Source of the DNA: Candidatus Villigracilaceae bacterium
GTDB taxonomy: Bacteria; Chloroflexota; Anaerolineae; Anaerolineales; Villigracilaceae
Direction: 5' to 3'
DNA length: 64,000 bases
Assembly: GCA_026645935.1 (NCBI GenBank)
Contig: JAPKMP010000011.1
Location: 62,001 to 126,000, forward strand
Shown: one piece after another, positions 17,643-25,199 of the stretch
Layout of the letters: each line of letters starts with the position of its first letter
How positions within the stretch are numbered: position 1 is the stretch's first letter
Made by a program: the position numbers and the translations under genes
Notes under the pieces: generated by a model
Database searches by the model: none
What the model was told of the DNA's origin: nothing
The model's input: only the letters and a program-made list of their open reading frames with translations

Positions 17643-17798
17643 CGATTAAAGTGTAACACTTCTACCACCCGCGGGCAAGGACGCCCCCGGGCGGTTTCCT
17701 GACATTTTTATGAGGTTATCCGGCGCATTCCGGGTAGTTTTGGTCCCGGTATGCCGCTCGGCGGCTACTCGACCAACGGTTAATCCTGAGACGAGCGG

Positions 17799-18356
17799 TT
17801 ATTCATATTCCCCCGTCAGATCCTTGATTCCGAGCAGCGCCGCCAGCACTTCCGGCGGGATGTCGGCTTCGGGCAGTTCGCTCTTGTATACCTGCCCGTT
17901 TTCAGCGCGTTCCCGCAGGCTCTTCCATAACAGGTTTCGTTCCTCTCCCTCCACGACCAGATCGGTCAGCGTTTTGGCGTTGAGCAAATATTCGCCGGTC
18001 GAGTAGAGAAAGGTCAGCCGCTTCCATTTGTCTGTTTTGATGGGCTCTTTTAGTTTTTCAAGCGCCCCCAACTGGATCTTGAAATATTCTTCCTTCGCCC
18101 TTGGATGATCCGACTCATCCTTGAGCAACTCGCCTCTCGTGGTCAACTCGTGTCCCTTAGCCTGGGCGATATATTCGATCTGCCCGCCTCTTTCCCCGAA
18201 GGAACCTGGTTGGTAGAACGCTAGATAATCCACGCTGACAACTTTGGGCGCGCTGCGCAATGGAATGCGATACCAGCCGAGCAGGCGGGCGATTTCCAGA
18301 TCGCGCGGGGTGGGGAGCAGGCAGACGAGGACGAGAGAGGACGGGGAGAGGGGCAT
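17799..18356 (-). CDS. Conserved hypothetical protein (LGWYRIPL/FYQPGSFG type)
   Basis: A 185-residue soluble protein that I recognise only as a conserved hypothetical. The N-terminal half has VLVCLLPTPRDLEIARLLGW, IPLRSAPK and AFYQPGSFG. The middle has HELTTRGELLKDESDHPRA, and YFKIQLGAL is followed by WKRLTFLYSTGEYLLNA. The alternating short strands and aromatic residues suggest a compact beta-rich fold such as a PUA/EVE-like domain, but this is a guess. No catalytic motif is certain. It lies downstream of the PLP-enzyme gene on the same strand, with a small palindrome between them, so cotranscription is possible. Confidence 0.65.
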   Translation of the reverse strand: MPLSPSSLVLVCLLPTPRDLEIARLLGWYRIPLRSAPKVVSVDYLAFYQPGSFGERGGQIEYIAQAKGHELTTRGELLKDESDHPRAKEEYFKIQLGALEKLKEPIKTDKWKRLTFLYSTGEYLLNAKTLTDLVVEGEERNLLWKSLRERAENGQVYKSELPEADIPPEVLAALLGIKDLTGEYE

Positions 18357-18371
18357 GGAAGATTGGAAAGT

Positions 18372-18420
18372 AGAAAGTGGAAAGCGCCAGAGGGATTCTA
18401 ATCGCCACTTTCCACTTTCT
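18372..18420. repeat. Inverted repeat with 13-bp arms
   Basis: AGAAAGTGGAAAG (18372-18384) is the exact reverse complement of CTTTCCACTTTCT (18408-18420). It lies between the PLP enzyme and the conserved hypothetical gene. There is no T-run, so it looks more like a short dispersed palindrome than a strong terminator. Confidence 0.5.
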
Positions 18421-18446
18421 GCCAGAGCAAACGGGAAGTTCGCCGG

Positions 18447-19913
18447 TTACATCAACCCAACATCCTTGTTGAACGCGGCGATCAACTCATCGATCTCATC
18501 CGCCTGTTTCTGGACGTTCGTCCAGTAATCAGGCTGATACCACTGGGCTTGAATCTCATCGTAGGTCTTTCCCTGCTGTTCGACCCAGGTGTAATACTTG
18601 AGGTTATGCACGCGGCGGCGGTCGTTGTAGCGGAGTTCAAGCATGTTGTCCGTTGACTGTCCGTGCAGGTAGCGGGCGAAGTCGGCGGCGGCATCCTTCT
18701 CGCTGTATTCGCCGAATTCCTGGTGCATTTCGTGCAGACGCGAGCGGTAGAGTTCCATCGAGTCGGTGAGGACGGTGAGCATGATGTCGTTCTCGTCCAT
18801 CTCGTAGTATTTGGCGGCTTTGATGCAGGAGAGCACGTTCGAGATGCCGGAGAAGCCCAAAAGGTCGAGATTGGAAATGAGAGATTCAGGAACTCCTTTG
18901 CCGACGAGATAGGCGCGTCCGTTCTCTTCGTTGAACAGGCGTGAAATATTCACGACAGCGTTATCGTCGATTGCGACAACCACGTCTGTGTTCTTGGTGT
19001 TATGGATCCAGGGGACATGCTTGTCTCCGATGCCTTCGATGCGATGCGCGCCGAATCCATTTTCGAGGAGGGTCGGGCATTGCAGGGCTTCGCTGGCGAC
19101 GATCTTGCTGTCTGGATAAAGATGTTTCATGTAATCGCCGCTGGCGATCGTCCCTGCCGAGCCTGTGGCGGACGCCATGCCGCGATAGCGATCCTTCGGT
19201 CCCATCACTTTTTTAAGCACTTCCTCCATGGCGTGACCGGTGACTTCGTAATGCCAGAGGTAGTTGCCGAATTCGTCGAACTGGTTGAAGATCATCAGAT
19301 CCTGACCCGATTTGCGGAGTTCCCAGCATTTGTCGAAAATTTCTTTGACGTTCGATTCGGAACCGGGGGTCTTGATGGTCTCGCCTGCAACTTTGGAAAG
19401 CCACTCGAAGCGTTCCTTCGACATGCCTTCGGGAAGGATCGCGATCGATTCGCAGGCAAGCAATGCGGAATCATATGCGCCGCCGCGGCAGTAATTGCCG
19501 GTGGAGGGCCAGACGGCTTTTTGCGTGGTCGGGTCGAATTGACCGGTGACCAGGCGCGGCACCAGGCACGAGAACGCGGCGCCGACTTTATGCGCGCCGG
19601 TGGGGAACCATTTGCCGACGATGACGATGATGCGGGCTTTGACCCCCGTCAGCGAAGACGGAAGTTCGAGAAAGTTGACTCCGCCATAGGTCCCGCCGGA
19701 AGCGGTAGGTTGGTTGTGCCAGTTGATGCGGAAGAGATTCCTCGGGTGGATGTCCCAGAGTCCGATTCCCTTCAATTCATCCTTGATCTTTGCGGGGATC
19801 TTCGAAGGGTCTTTCATCTGGGCGTAGGTGGGGATGATGATATTGCGCTCTTTTGCGCGTTGAACGGCGCGGGCGCGGCGGTCTTTGTGAATTGTGAGGT
19901 CGATGGTTGTCAT
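18447..19913 (-). CDS. PLP-dependent TrpB/cysteine-synthase-fold enzyme
   Basis: A 488-residue cytosolic enzyme of the fold-type II PLP family. TGAHKVGAAF carries the probable Schiff-base lysine. STGNYCRGGAYDSALLA matches the substrate-carboxylate loop, and SATGSAGTIASGDYM is the phosphate-binding glycine loop. It is longer than cysteine synthase (about 310) or TrpB (about 400) and has an extended C-terminal helical tail, so I would not call either function. A beta-replacement or lyase reaction is likely, with substrate unknown. The ATG at 19913 has AGGAGG just upstream, and TATAAT on the minus strand at 19952-19947 may be its -10. Confidence 0.8.
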   Translation of the reverse strand: MTTIDLTIHKDRRARAVQRAKERNIIIPTYAQMKDPSKIPAKIKDELKGIGLWDIHPRNLFRINWHNQPTASGGTYGGVNFLELPSSLTGVKARIIVIVGKWFPTGAHKVGAAFSCLVPRLVTGQFDPTTQKAVWPSTGNYCRGGAYDSALLACESIAILPEGMSKERFEWLSKVAGETIKTPGSESNVKEIFDKCWELRKSGQDLMIFNQFDEFGNYLWHYEVTGHAMEEVLKKVMGPKDRYRGMASATGSAGTIASGDYMKHLYPDSKIVASEALQCPTLLENGFGAHRIEGIGDKHVPWIHNTKNTDVVVAIDDNAVVNISRLFNEENGRAYLVGKGVPESLISNLDLLGFSGISNVLSCIKAAKYYEMDENDIMLTVLTDSMELYRSRLHEMHQEFGEYSEKDAAADFARYLHGQSTDNMLELRYNDRRRVHNLKYYTWVEQQGKTYDEIQAQWYQPDYWTNVQKQADEIDELIAAFNKDVGLM

Positions 19914-19976
19914 GGGGGAGCCTCCTGAAATTTGTCAGACAACTTGATTATAGTACACATCGGGAGAAATGGGTTA

Positions 19977-20004
19977 TTGTTTTTGTGAGGAGCGGGGGTA
20001 TAGT
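19977..20004 (+). promoter_or_regulatory. Probable sigma-70-type promoter
   Basis: TTGTTT (19977-19982) and TATAGT (19999-20004) are separated by 16 bases, 32 bases before the ATG at 20036. The match is reasonable and the position fits the small membrane-protein gene. Confidence 0.4.
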
Positions 20005-20035
20005 TTGGAGAAAACCGAAAGCGGAGAATTTGGAA

Positions 20036-20479
20036 ATGAACAACAAAACCACAACGGCTGTATCAGGATGTTTGATCTGGTTCCTGTTGATTACGATCAT
20101 CGGCAGCTGCATCATGCCGGTGGCGTTCGCAGTGGGAGGAGTCACCTCGTCCACCGATTTTGTGATCGTCAATGTGGGCGCCTTCCTTTGCCCCGAAGGG
20201 ACCGCTCCCCGAAGTTATTCGTATCAAACCACCACGACCGATGAGTACGGCAATACCCGCCCCTCCACGGCATATGAACTGCACTGCGAAGACTCGAACG
20301 GGGAGGTGGTGGAAAAGGATCCCATCGCCTATGCGTTTATCTGGATCGGGATCTGCGCCGTGATCGGGTTGATCATCTCTGCGGTGTTGACCTTCATCCT
20401 CGCCGTCCCCGGCGGGATGCTGGTGACGAAGGTGTTGAATTCACTGCGGTCAAGGCGAACAGGGCAGATCGGTTATTAG
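20036..20479 (+). CDS. Small membrane protein with an extracytoplasmic loop
   Basis: A 147-residue protein starting at the ATG at 20036. The upstream in-frame extension to 19907 overlaps the promoter and is not protein-like. Two transmembrane segments (about 11-35 and 100-127) bracket a polar loop of about 65 residues with two cysteines (AFLCPEGT, ELHCEDSN) that could pair outside the cell. The C terminus is basic. The family is not one I can name. It ends in a four-base overlap with the convergent DUF559 gene. Confidence 0.65.
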   Translation: MNNKTTTAVSGCLIWFLLITIIGSCIMPVAFAVGGVTSSTDFVIVNVGAFLCPEGTAPRSYSYQTTTTDEYGNTRPSTAYELHCEDSNGEVVEKDPIAYAFIWIGICAVIGLIISAVLTFILAVPGGMLVTKVLNSLRSRRTGQIGY

Positions 20480-20844
20480 GAACTCTCGTCTTCGTGTTTG
20501 AGAGTGTTCCAAATTGCAGTCAAGACTGTATCGGTGTTGTTCATCACGTCATTGTTCCAAAAACGGAGAACGCGATAGCCCTTCGATTTCAAAAAAGCGG
20601 ATCGCTCTTCGTCGTAGTTCTCCTGCTCCAAATGCTGACTGCCATCCAGTTCGATGATGAGTTTCCTGCGCGGCGCGCAAAAGTCAACGATGTAGTTGCC
20701 AATGGCATGTTGGTTGCGAAAATGGACATCTCCCATGCGATGCGCCCGAAGGTGTTTCCACAGTTTGGCTTCCGCGGGTGTCATTTCTCGGTGAAGTTGT
20801 TTTGCTCTTCCAAAGATATTGGGTGTGGTGCGACGGTGTTTCAT
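20476..20844 (-). CDS. DUF559 (Vsr-like) endonuclease-family protein
   Basis: A 122-residue protein with the whole DUF559 pattern: RAKQLHREMTPAEAKLWKHL, FRNQHAIGNYIVDFCAP, LIIELDGSQH, DEERSAFLKSKGYRVLRFWN and a closing NTDTVLTAIWNTL. The core D...E-x-D and QH residues match the very-short-patch-repair/restriction-endonuclease-like fold, so it may cut or bind DNA. A start at 20856 would add codons lying in the palindromic repeat, so the ATG at 20844 is preferred. It neighbours a TIR-STAND gene, but such genes are often solitary and mobile. Confidence 0.85.
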   Translation of the reverse strand: MKHRRTTPNIFGRAKQLHREMTPAEAKLWKHLRAHRMGDVHFRNQHAIGNYIVDFCAPRRKLIIELDGSQHLEQENYDEERSAFLKSKGYRVLRFWNNDVMNNTDTVLTAIWNTLKHEDESS

Positions 20845-20990
20845 ACCCCCTCCCAACCTCCCCCATTTTCAAAAACCGAAAATGGGGGAGGAGAAAACGT
20901 AACTTGGGTGGTGACAAAAGTATTCATTCAAAATTTCTCTTCCCCTTCCCCCATTCATGGACTTGAATGGGGGAAGGACGGGATGGGGGT
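20845..20990. repeat. Composite palindromic element with two hairpins
   Basis: CCTCCCCCATTTTC (20857-20870) pairs with GAAAATGGGGGAGG (20878-20891), and CCTTCCCCCATTCA (20944-20957) pairs with TGAATGGGGGAAGG (20964-20977). The outer ends ACCCCCTCCC and GGGATGGGGGT are also roughly complementary. It fills the gap between the DUF559 and TIR-STAND genes and touches both. It looks like a dispersed REP-type unit. Confidence 0.6.
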
Positions 20991-23900
20991 CAAGACCCCT
21001 CCACCGCCTTCCTCACCTCTTTCAAAATCTCCCCGCCTTCGCATTTCATCAACTCATCGAACAACCGCAACACGGACTTGACCACCCCCGCATGTGGCGC
21101 AATCTTCCGCGCAGACTTAAATATCTCAATTGCCTCGGCATGGAGTTTATCCCTCTCGCCATCCAATCTCCAATTACCAATTACCAACAACCCGCACAAC
21201 GCCAACCCCTTCGCATCCAGTGCATCATAATACTCCGCTGTCTTGGACAGGATCTCATCCGCCTGCCCAATCGCGCGGACAAAGGCTCCCCGTGCCGCGA
21301 CCTCATCCCCCTGCCGCAAGGCGATGATTCCGTGCAGGGCGCTGGCATTGTGGTTGTTTTGCGGCACATCATATCCCAGCGCGGCTTCGATGGTGGCGCG
21401 GGCGTTGACCAAATCATTTTGGAAAAGATAAGCCTGCGCTTTACCCCAATGAGATTCAAGTTGCATCTGAGGGCTTGATATTTCTTTACCAATTTGAACA
21501 GATTGAAAAAATTTTTCTATGGCGTTCTGGATATCTTCAATTTCGAGTAATGCAGTACCTATATTCAACAGGCTAATACCTTCACCTACACGGTCGCCAA
21601 TTTTGCTTTCAATCGCCAGGGCTTGTTCATAGAATTCAATGGCTTTGCGGGCATCACCAAAAATTTTGTATGCATTACCAAGGTTGCCGAGACGGTTTCC
21701 TTCACCTCTTTGATCTCCAATTTCACGGGAAATAACTAACGCTTGCTCATAGTACTCGATGGCTGTACGTGTGTCGCCTAAATAATTGTATTCAATTCCA
21801 AGGCTGCTGAGCCATACACCTTCTCCTTGGCGGTTTTTGGTTTCTCGTGCTATGCCAAGTGCTCTTTTATAATTTGAGATGGCTTCTTTGACTTTCCCAA
21901 TTGAACTCAATGCATGTCCCAGATTTCCTATGCTTTGACTTGCAAGTGATGTTTCTTTGATTTTTCCTTGCAACTTTTCATGCAAATCAATCATCAAGCG
22001 ATAATGCCCCCACAAAAACAGGTAATCAAAATCAAATTCGCGCAACACACTCGCCGCCGTATCATAATCGCCAGCGGCACAGCGCAGGTCAAATTCCGCC
22101 AGTTGCGCGGAAAGGTCTTCCAGTTTTTTCCATTCCGCGCGGGGCTTGCGGGCGGCGGCGAAATAGTCTGCTGCTCGTAAAGTTAGTTCATGTCGGGTAA
22201 ATAGTAAATGGTAATTGGTAAATGTGGGTTGACGCTTGGCGAAGAATGATTGGAGCAACTTCCTTTGCTCTTCCTTTGTGTCCTTAGTGTCCTTTGTGTT
22301 GGAATCTTTTTCAGGAATTAAACTCAGAGCAAACTCCCTGTCCACAGGATGTAAATAAAACCGTCCGCTTTCCTTGCGCGCAAAGTGCATATTTGCCAGC
22401 CGCTGCAAAATCAGCGCGCTGTCCATCGCGGGCAGGTGCGGCGCGAGCAGGTAGTCCACGGCGGCGGGCGTCACGGGGCGGTTATAGACCGCCAGCACCT
22501 GCATCACCTTTTGCGCGTTCGTGTCCAAACGGTTGAAGGCTTCGCCCACCAGCGCCTCCACCACGTTGACGGGCGTGGGCATGGCGAGCAGTTCAGCGAG
22601 CGTCGTATATCGGTCAGAAGCCAGGATGGCAAACAGCGCTTCCAACGCGCGCGGGAAACCCAGCGTCCGCTCGCAGGCGCGCCCCAGCGCTTCATCCGTC
22701 CCCGATTTCAGCCCCAACTTCCCGTCCACATCCATTTCGCGCAGCATTTCGACGGCGTATTTCTGCTCCAAGCCGCTGTCGAGCGTCAACACGCGCTGCC
22801 TGCCAGGCTCGCACAGGTTCAGTCCGCGCGGGGCGACGCGCGTGGTCAGGATGACCTTCAACGCGCTGTGCGCTCCATGCAGCAGGGCGCGCAGGCATTC
22901 ATCCAGTTCTGTGTCGGCGATGTCGAAGGTCTCGACGCTGATGAGCGGTTCGACGTTATCCAACAGCAACACCACCTTCCCCGCCGTGAACCTGTCCAAC
23001 AGCGCGCTCATCTTCGACGCCGTGCTCGCCTGCGGATTTTTATAGACCGCGTCCAGCGCGTTAGCGGCATCCGCGGGCAGGAGTTTGCACAGGTCATAAA
23101 ACAGATTGGCGAAATTGACGCGGTGACTGCCGCTCTCGCTGAGATAGACGATTCCCTCCACCCGCATCCTGCCCAGCCCATCTGGAAGTTCGCCTCCCTC
23201 CAGACCTTTCAACAGCCTGCACACCATCGCCGTTTTCCCCACCCCTCCGCGCCCGACGATGGTCATCACCCGCTGCGAGTCGTCGTTGAGGAAACGCAGA
23301 ATTTCCTTTGTTTCATCAAAACGGTCTTGGAAATATATTGGCGAAATTCCAGGGGGCGGATTGATAAACTTTGTGAATGTTTTAGCAGCAACAGGCTTTT
23401 CAGGATTACGCTCACGCTCCAAACCCGCTTCGATATTCTTCTGCGTCTGTTCTTCTGCGGCTTTGGGGTCATCCGCTATTTTTTTCTGCGCTTCAATTTG
23501 TTTCTTTAGTTCGTCAACGTCCGCTTGAATACGTTTTTCTTCATCGCCTTTTGCACGGCGTAATTCATGCTCGGCATCCCCAAGAAGATATTGCAATTCC
23601 CTCAAAACACCTTCGGGCTCATTCAATTCTCTCAGGAATTTTCGCAGTTTTGCGATTCCAGTATCAAAGTCTTCTGTGAAATCGATCCATTCGCGTGTGC
23701 CAAGCAGAAAAGGCTGTTCCGCCTTCTTTTGGATCAAAAGGGGAACGATGGGCTTTTTATATCGGAGTGCAAATGTGAGTTCTGTTTTGCAATTGGAGGC
23801 AGGCTTCGTGCTGTCTTCCGTAATTAGGAAGAGAACGCATTTGCTGGATTTAATGGCTTCGACGATTTGGCTGTCCCACTCATACGAAGGAGTTAAATCC

Positions 23901-24013
23901 GCCTTGTCATACCATACCGCATGAGGCGGGTCGCCGCCTTCCAACTCGTCCCTGAGTCTGCGCGTGAAATCCAGTCCGTCATGTGTGGAATAACTGATGA
24001 AGCAATGGCTCAT
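20990..24013 (-). CDS. TIR-STAND NTPase-TPR protein, probable anti-phage defence
   Basis: A 1007-residue multidomain protein. The TIR domain (1-130) starts CFISYSTHDG, has VWYDKADLTPSYEW, and keeps the candidate NADase glutamate Glu78 in CKTELTFAL. A charged coiled coil covers about 140-205. The STAND/NB-ARC ATPase has Walker A GRGGVGKT (254-261), Walker B VVLLLDN (347-353) and sensor ILTTR. Winged-helix-like and linker sequence follows. The C-terminal third holds TPRs with about 40-residue spacing (AIEYYEQALVISREIGDQRG). Known relatives sense a phage or stress signal through the repeats, oligomerise, and deplete NAD+. Function here is inferred from architecture. Base composition is uneven: the NTPase core is GC-rich and the TPR part clearly AT-richer. 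Confidence 0.88.
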   Translation of the reverse strand: MSHCFISYSTHDGLDFTRRLRDELEGGDPPHAVWYDKADLTPSYEWDSQIVEAIKSSKCVLFLITEDSTKPASNCKTELTFALRYKKPIVPLLIQKKAEQPFLLGTREWIDFTEDFDTGIAKLRKFLRELNEPEGVLRELQYLLGDAEHELRRAKGDEEKRIQADVDELKKQIEAQKKIADDPKAAEEQTQKNIEAGLERERNPEKPVAAKTFTKFINPPPGISPIYFQDRFDETKEILRFLNDDSQRVMTIVGRGGVGKTAMVCRLLKGLEGGELPDGLGRMRVEGIVYLSESGSHRVNFANLFYDLCKLLPADAANALDAVYKNPQASTASKMSALLDRFTAGKVVLLLDNVEPLISVETFDIADTELDECLRALLHGAHSALKVILTTRVAPRGLNLCEPGRQRVLTLDSGLEQKYAVEMLREMDVDGKLGLKSGTDEALGRACERTLGFPRALEALFAILASDRYTTLAELLAMPTPVNVVEALVGEAFNRLDTNAQKVMQVLAVYNRPVTPAAVDYLLAPHLPAMDSALILQRLANMHFARKESGRFYLHPVDREFALSLIPEKDSNTKDTKDTKEEQRKLLQSFFAKRQPTFTNYHLLFTRHELTLRAADYFAAARKPRAEWKKLEDLSAQLAEFDLRCAAGDYDTAASVLREFDFDYLFLWGHYRLMIDLHEKLQGKIKETSLASQSIGNLGHALSSIGKVKEAISNYKRALGIARETKNRQGEGVWLSSLGIEYNYLGDTRTAIEYYEQALVISREIGDQRGEGNRLGNLGNAYKIFGDARKAIEFYEQALAIESKIGDRVGEGISLLNIGTALLEIEDIQNAIEKFFQSVQIGKEISSPQMQLESHWGKAQAYLFQNDLVNARATIEAALGYDVPQNNHNASALHGIIALRQGDEVAARGAFVRAIGQADEILSKTAEYYDALDAKGLALCGLLVIGNWRLDGERDKLHAEAIEIFKSARKIAPHAGVVKSVLRLFDELMKCEGGEILKEVRKAVEGS
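21162..21187. repeat. Short TTGGTAATTGG-type repeat inside the STAND gene
   Basis: On the coding (minus) strand this stretch reads TTGGTAATTGGTAATTGGAG and onward, a low-complexity direct repeat encoding VIGNWRLD near the C terminus. It resembles the repeat at 22196-22225 in the same gene. Confidence 0.4.
22196..22225. repeat. TTTACCAATTACC-type repeat inside the STAND gene
   Basis: On the minus strand this reads as tandem variants of TTTACCAATTACCATTTAC and encodes the segment FTNYHLLFTRH. The run of near-identical 7-9 base units is unlike the surrounding GC-rich coding sequence. Confidence 0.45.
22272..22300. repeat. ACACAAAGGACAC-type repeat inside the STAND gene
   Basis: On the minus strand AACACAAAGGACACTAAGG and a further ACACAAAGGAA encode NTKDTKDTKE, a hydrophilic linker. 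The unit resembles dispersed intergenic repeats and keeps the reading frame open. Confidence 0.5.
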
Positions 24014-24041
24014 GGGTTGACTCCCTGTGGGTCAAATGCCG

Positions 24042-24110
24042 TCCACGAATTTGTGTCACGAATACTCGAATACAGTCTGGTTATTCGCGCATTCGTGGTC
24101 TATTCGTGGA
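24042..24110. repeat. Inverted-repeat element with TCCACGAAT/ATTCGTGGA ends
   Basis: TCCACGAAT (24042-24050) and ATTCGTGGA (24102-24110) are exact reverse complements. Inner CACGAAT and ATTCGTG copies and CTCGAATA/TATTCG also pair. The element fills the gap between the 3-TM gene and the TIR-STAND gene. Confidence 0.55.
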
Positions 24111-24118
24111 TGGCTGTT

Positions 24119-24538
24119 CTACAAGAAGAAATAGATCACCAACAGAATCAAGATGATCGAACCATAAAGTGTGAAGATCGTCATCGAAGTAAAGACATCC
24201 CAAAGCGAATATTTCCCGCCCGTGTATTGACCGATGGGCATGGTGAAAGGCGCGACGGGCTTCGGGTCCTTGGAGTTCCCGATCACATCGTCGTACACGC
24301 CCCTGAACTTCCGCTCCTGTTGCAGGAAGTAGGAATCCAGAAACCAGAAGATGACTGTGGGGAAGACCGCCAACAGCACGAAGTTCCTGTTCCCGGTGTT
24401 GGCGAACGAGCCGAGCAGAGCGGTGGCGACCACCAGCATCCAGCTTTTCATCTGGAAGGAATTCGACCCCATGCGGTCGATGACTCCCTGAATCATTTCC
24501 AGATGCTTGATCTCTTGGTCAGTGAATTTCTTGGCCAT
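24119..24538 (-). CDS. Three-TM membrane protein upstream of the TIR-STAND gene
   Basis: A 139-residue protein. A soluble N-terminal helix (DQEIKHLEMIQGVIDRMGSN) precedes hydrophobic segments at about 31-47, 52-72 and 114-139. Between them are WFLDSYFLQQERKFRGVYDD and a glycine-rich loop. The pattern of a helical start, two close transmembrane helices and an LDxYFLxQER motif recurs in uncharacterised bacterial proteins. I cannot name it securely. It precedes the TIR-STAND gene on the same strand, so it could be a membrane partner, or unrelated. Confidence 0.7.
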   Translation of the reverse strand: MAKKFTDQEIKHLEMIQGVIDRMGSNSFQMKSWMLVVATALLGSFANTGNRNFVLLAVFPTVIFWFLDSYFLQQERKFRGVYDDVIGNSKDPKPVAPFTMPIGQYTGGKYSLWDVFTSMTIFTLYGSIILILLVIYFFL

Positions 24539-24659
24539 GACTGAACCCTTTCTCTACCAGCGGATTTTCTTCCATTATACGCCAGCCTTCCCGCGTTAAT
24601 ACAATTCGTACCCGGCTTTGCTACAATGGATTTGGCATCATCGAGGAGAGGAGGTCCGC

Positions 24660-25199
24660 ATGTTCGATGCAAAACTATTTGCAGACTTCATCACCGCTGC
24701 GCGCGGGGTCTTAGGCTTGGTCTTGATCTGGCTGGCTTTCACGCAGGGTGCGGAGGCGCTTTCCATTGTCGCCCTCTTCATGCTTCTCGACTGGAACGGC
24801 GACTTCGTGGACGGGACTATTGCGAAGCGCAGTCGTCACCCGCGCAGCACACGCATTGGGGATGGCGACCTTTACATCGACCTGTTCGTTTCCATTGGGC
24901 TGGGAATCTATATCGTCGCTTCGGGGTTTGCCGGGACCATTGTTGGACTTGCTTATCTCATCGGCTGGATTCTGATCCTCTCGCGCTTCGGTCTGGACCG
25001 GAACCTGCTCATGCTTGCCCAGGCTCCCGTCTACCTTTGGTTTATCCTGATCGTCCTGCGCGTCTTCCCTGAAATGGGAAATTTGATGGCCGCCTGGGTC
25101 ATTGTAGCCACCGCCATCAACTGGCGCCGGTTCTCGAAAGATATCGTCCCGAACTTCATTGATGGAGTGTCGTCCATGTGGCGGAACCGCCACCAGTAG
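24660..25199 (+). CDS. CDP-alcohol phosphatidyltransferase-like membrane protein
   Basis: A 179-residue membrane protein from the ATG at 24660, preceded by GAGGAGAGGAGG, an unusually strong ribosome site. The family motif D-x2-D-G-x2-A-R...G-x3-D-x3-D is seen as DFVDGTIAKRSR...RIGDGDLYID. The Arg after Ala is Lys, and the Gly is one residue closer to the third Asp than usual. Five or six transmembrane helices follow. Such enzymes transfer a phospho-alcohol from a CDP-carrier to a lipid or alcohol. The altered motif means activity should not be assumed. Its end overlaps the next gene by 22 bases. Confidence 0.75.
   Translation: MFDAKLFADFITAARGVLGLVLIWLAFTQGAEALSIVALFMLLDWNGDFVDGTIAKRSRHPRSTRIGDGDLYIDLFVSIGLGIYIVASGFAGTIVGLAYLIGWILILSRFGLDRNLLMLAQAPVYLWFILIVLRVFPEMGNLMAAWVIVATAINWRRFSKDIVPNFIDGVSSMWRNRHQ

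Noticed and set aside
19002-19928. 308-codon plus-strand frame opposite the PLP enzyme
   Set aside because: It is antisense to a well-conserved enzyme, and its Gly/Asp/Phe/Val-rich composition is that of a shadow frame.
22385-23509. 374-codon plus-strand frame opposite the STAND gene
   Set aside because: It is His/Arg/Gln-rich with no recognisable fold and mirrors the GC-rich codons of the TIR-STAND gene, a typical shadow frame.
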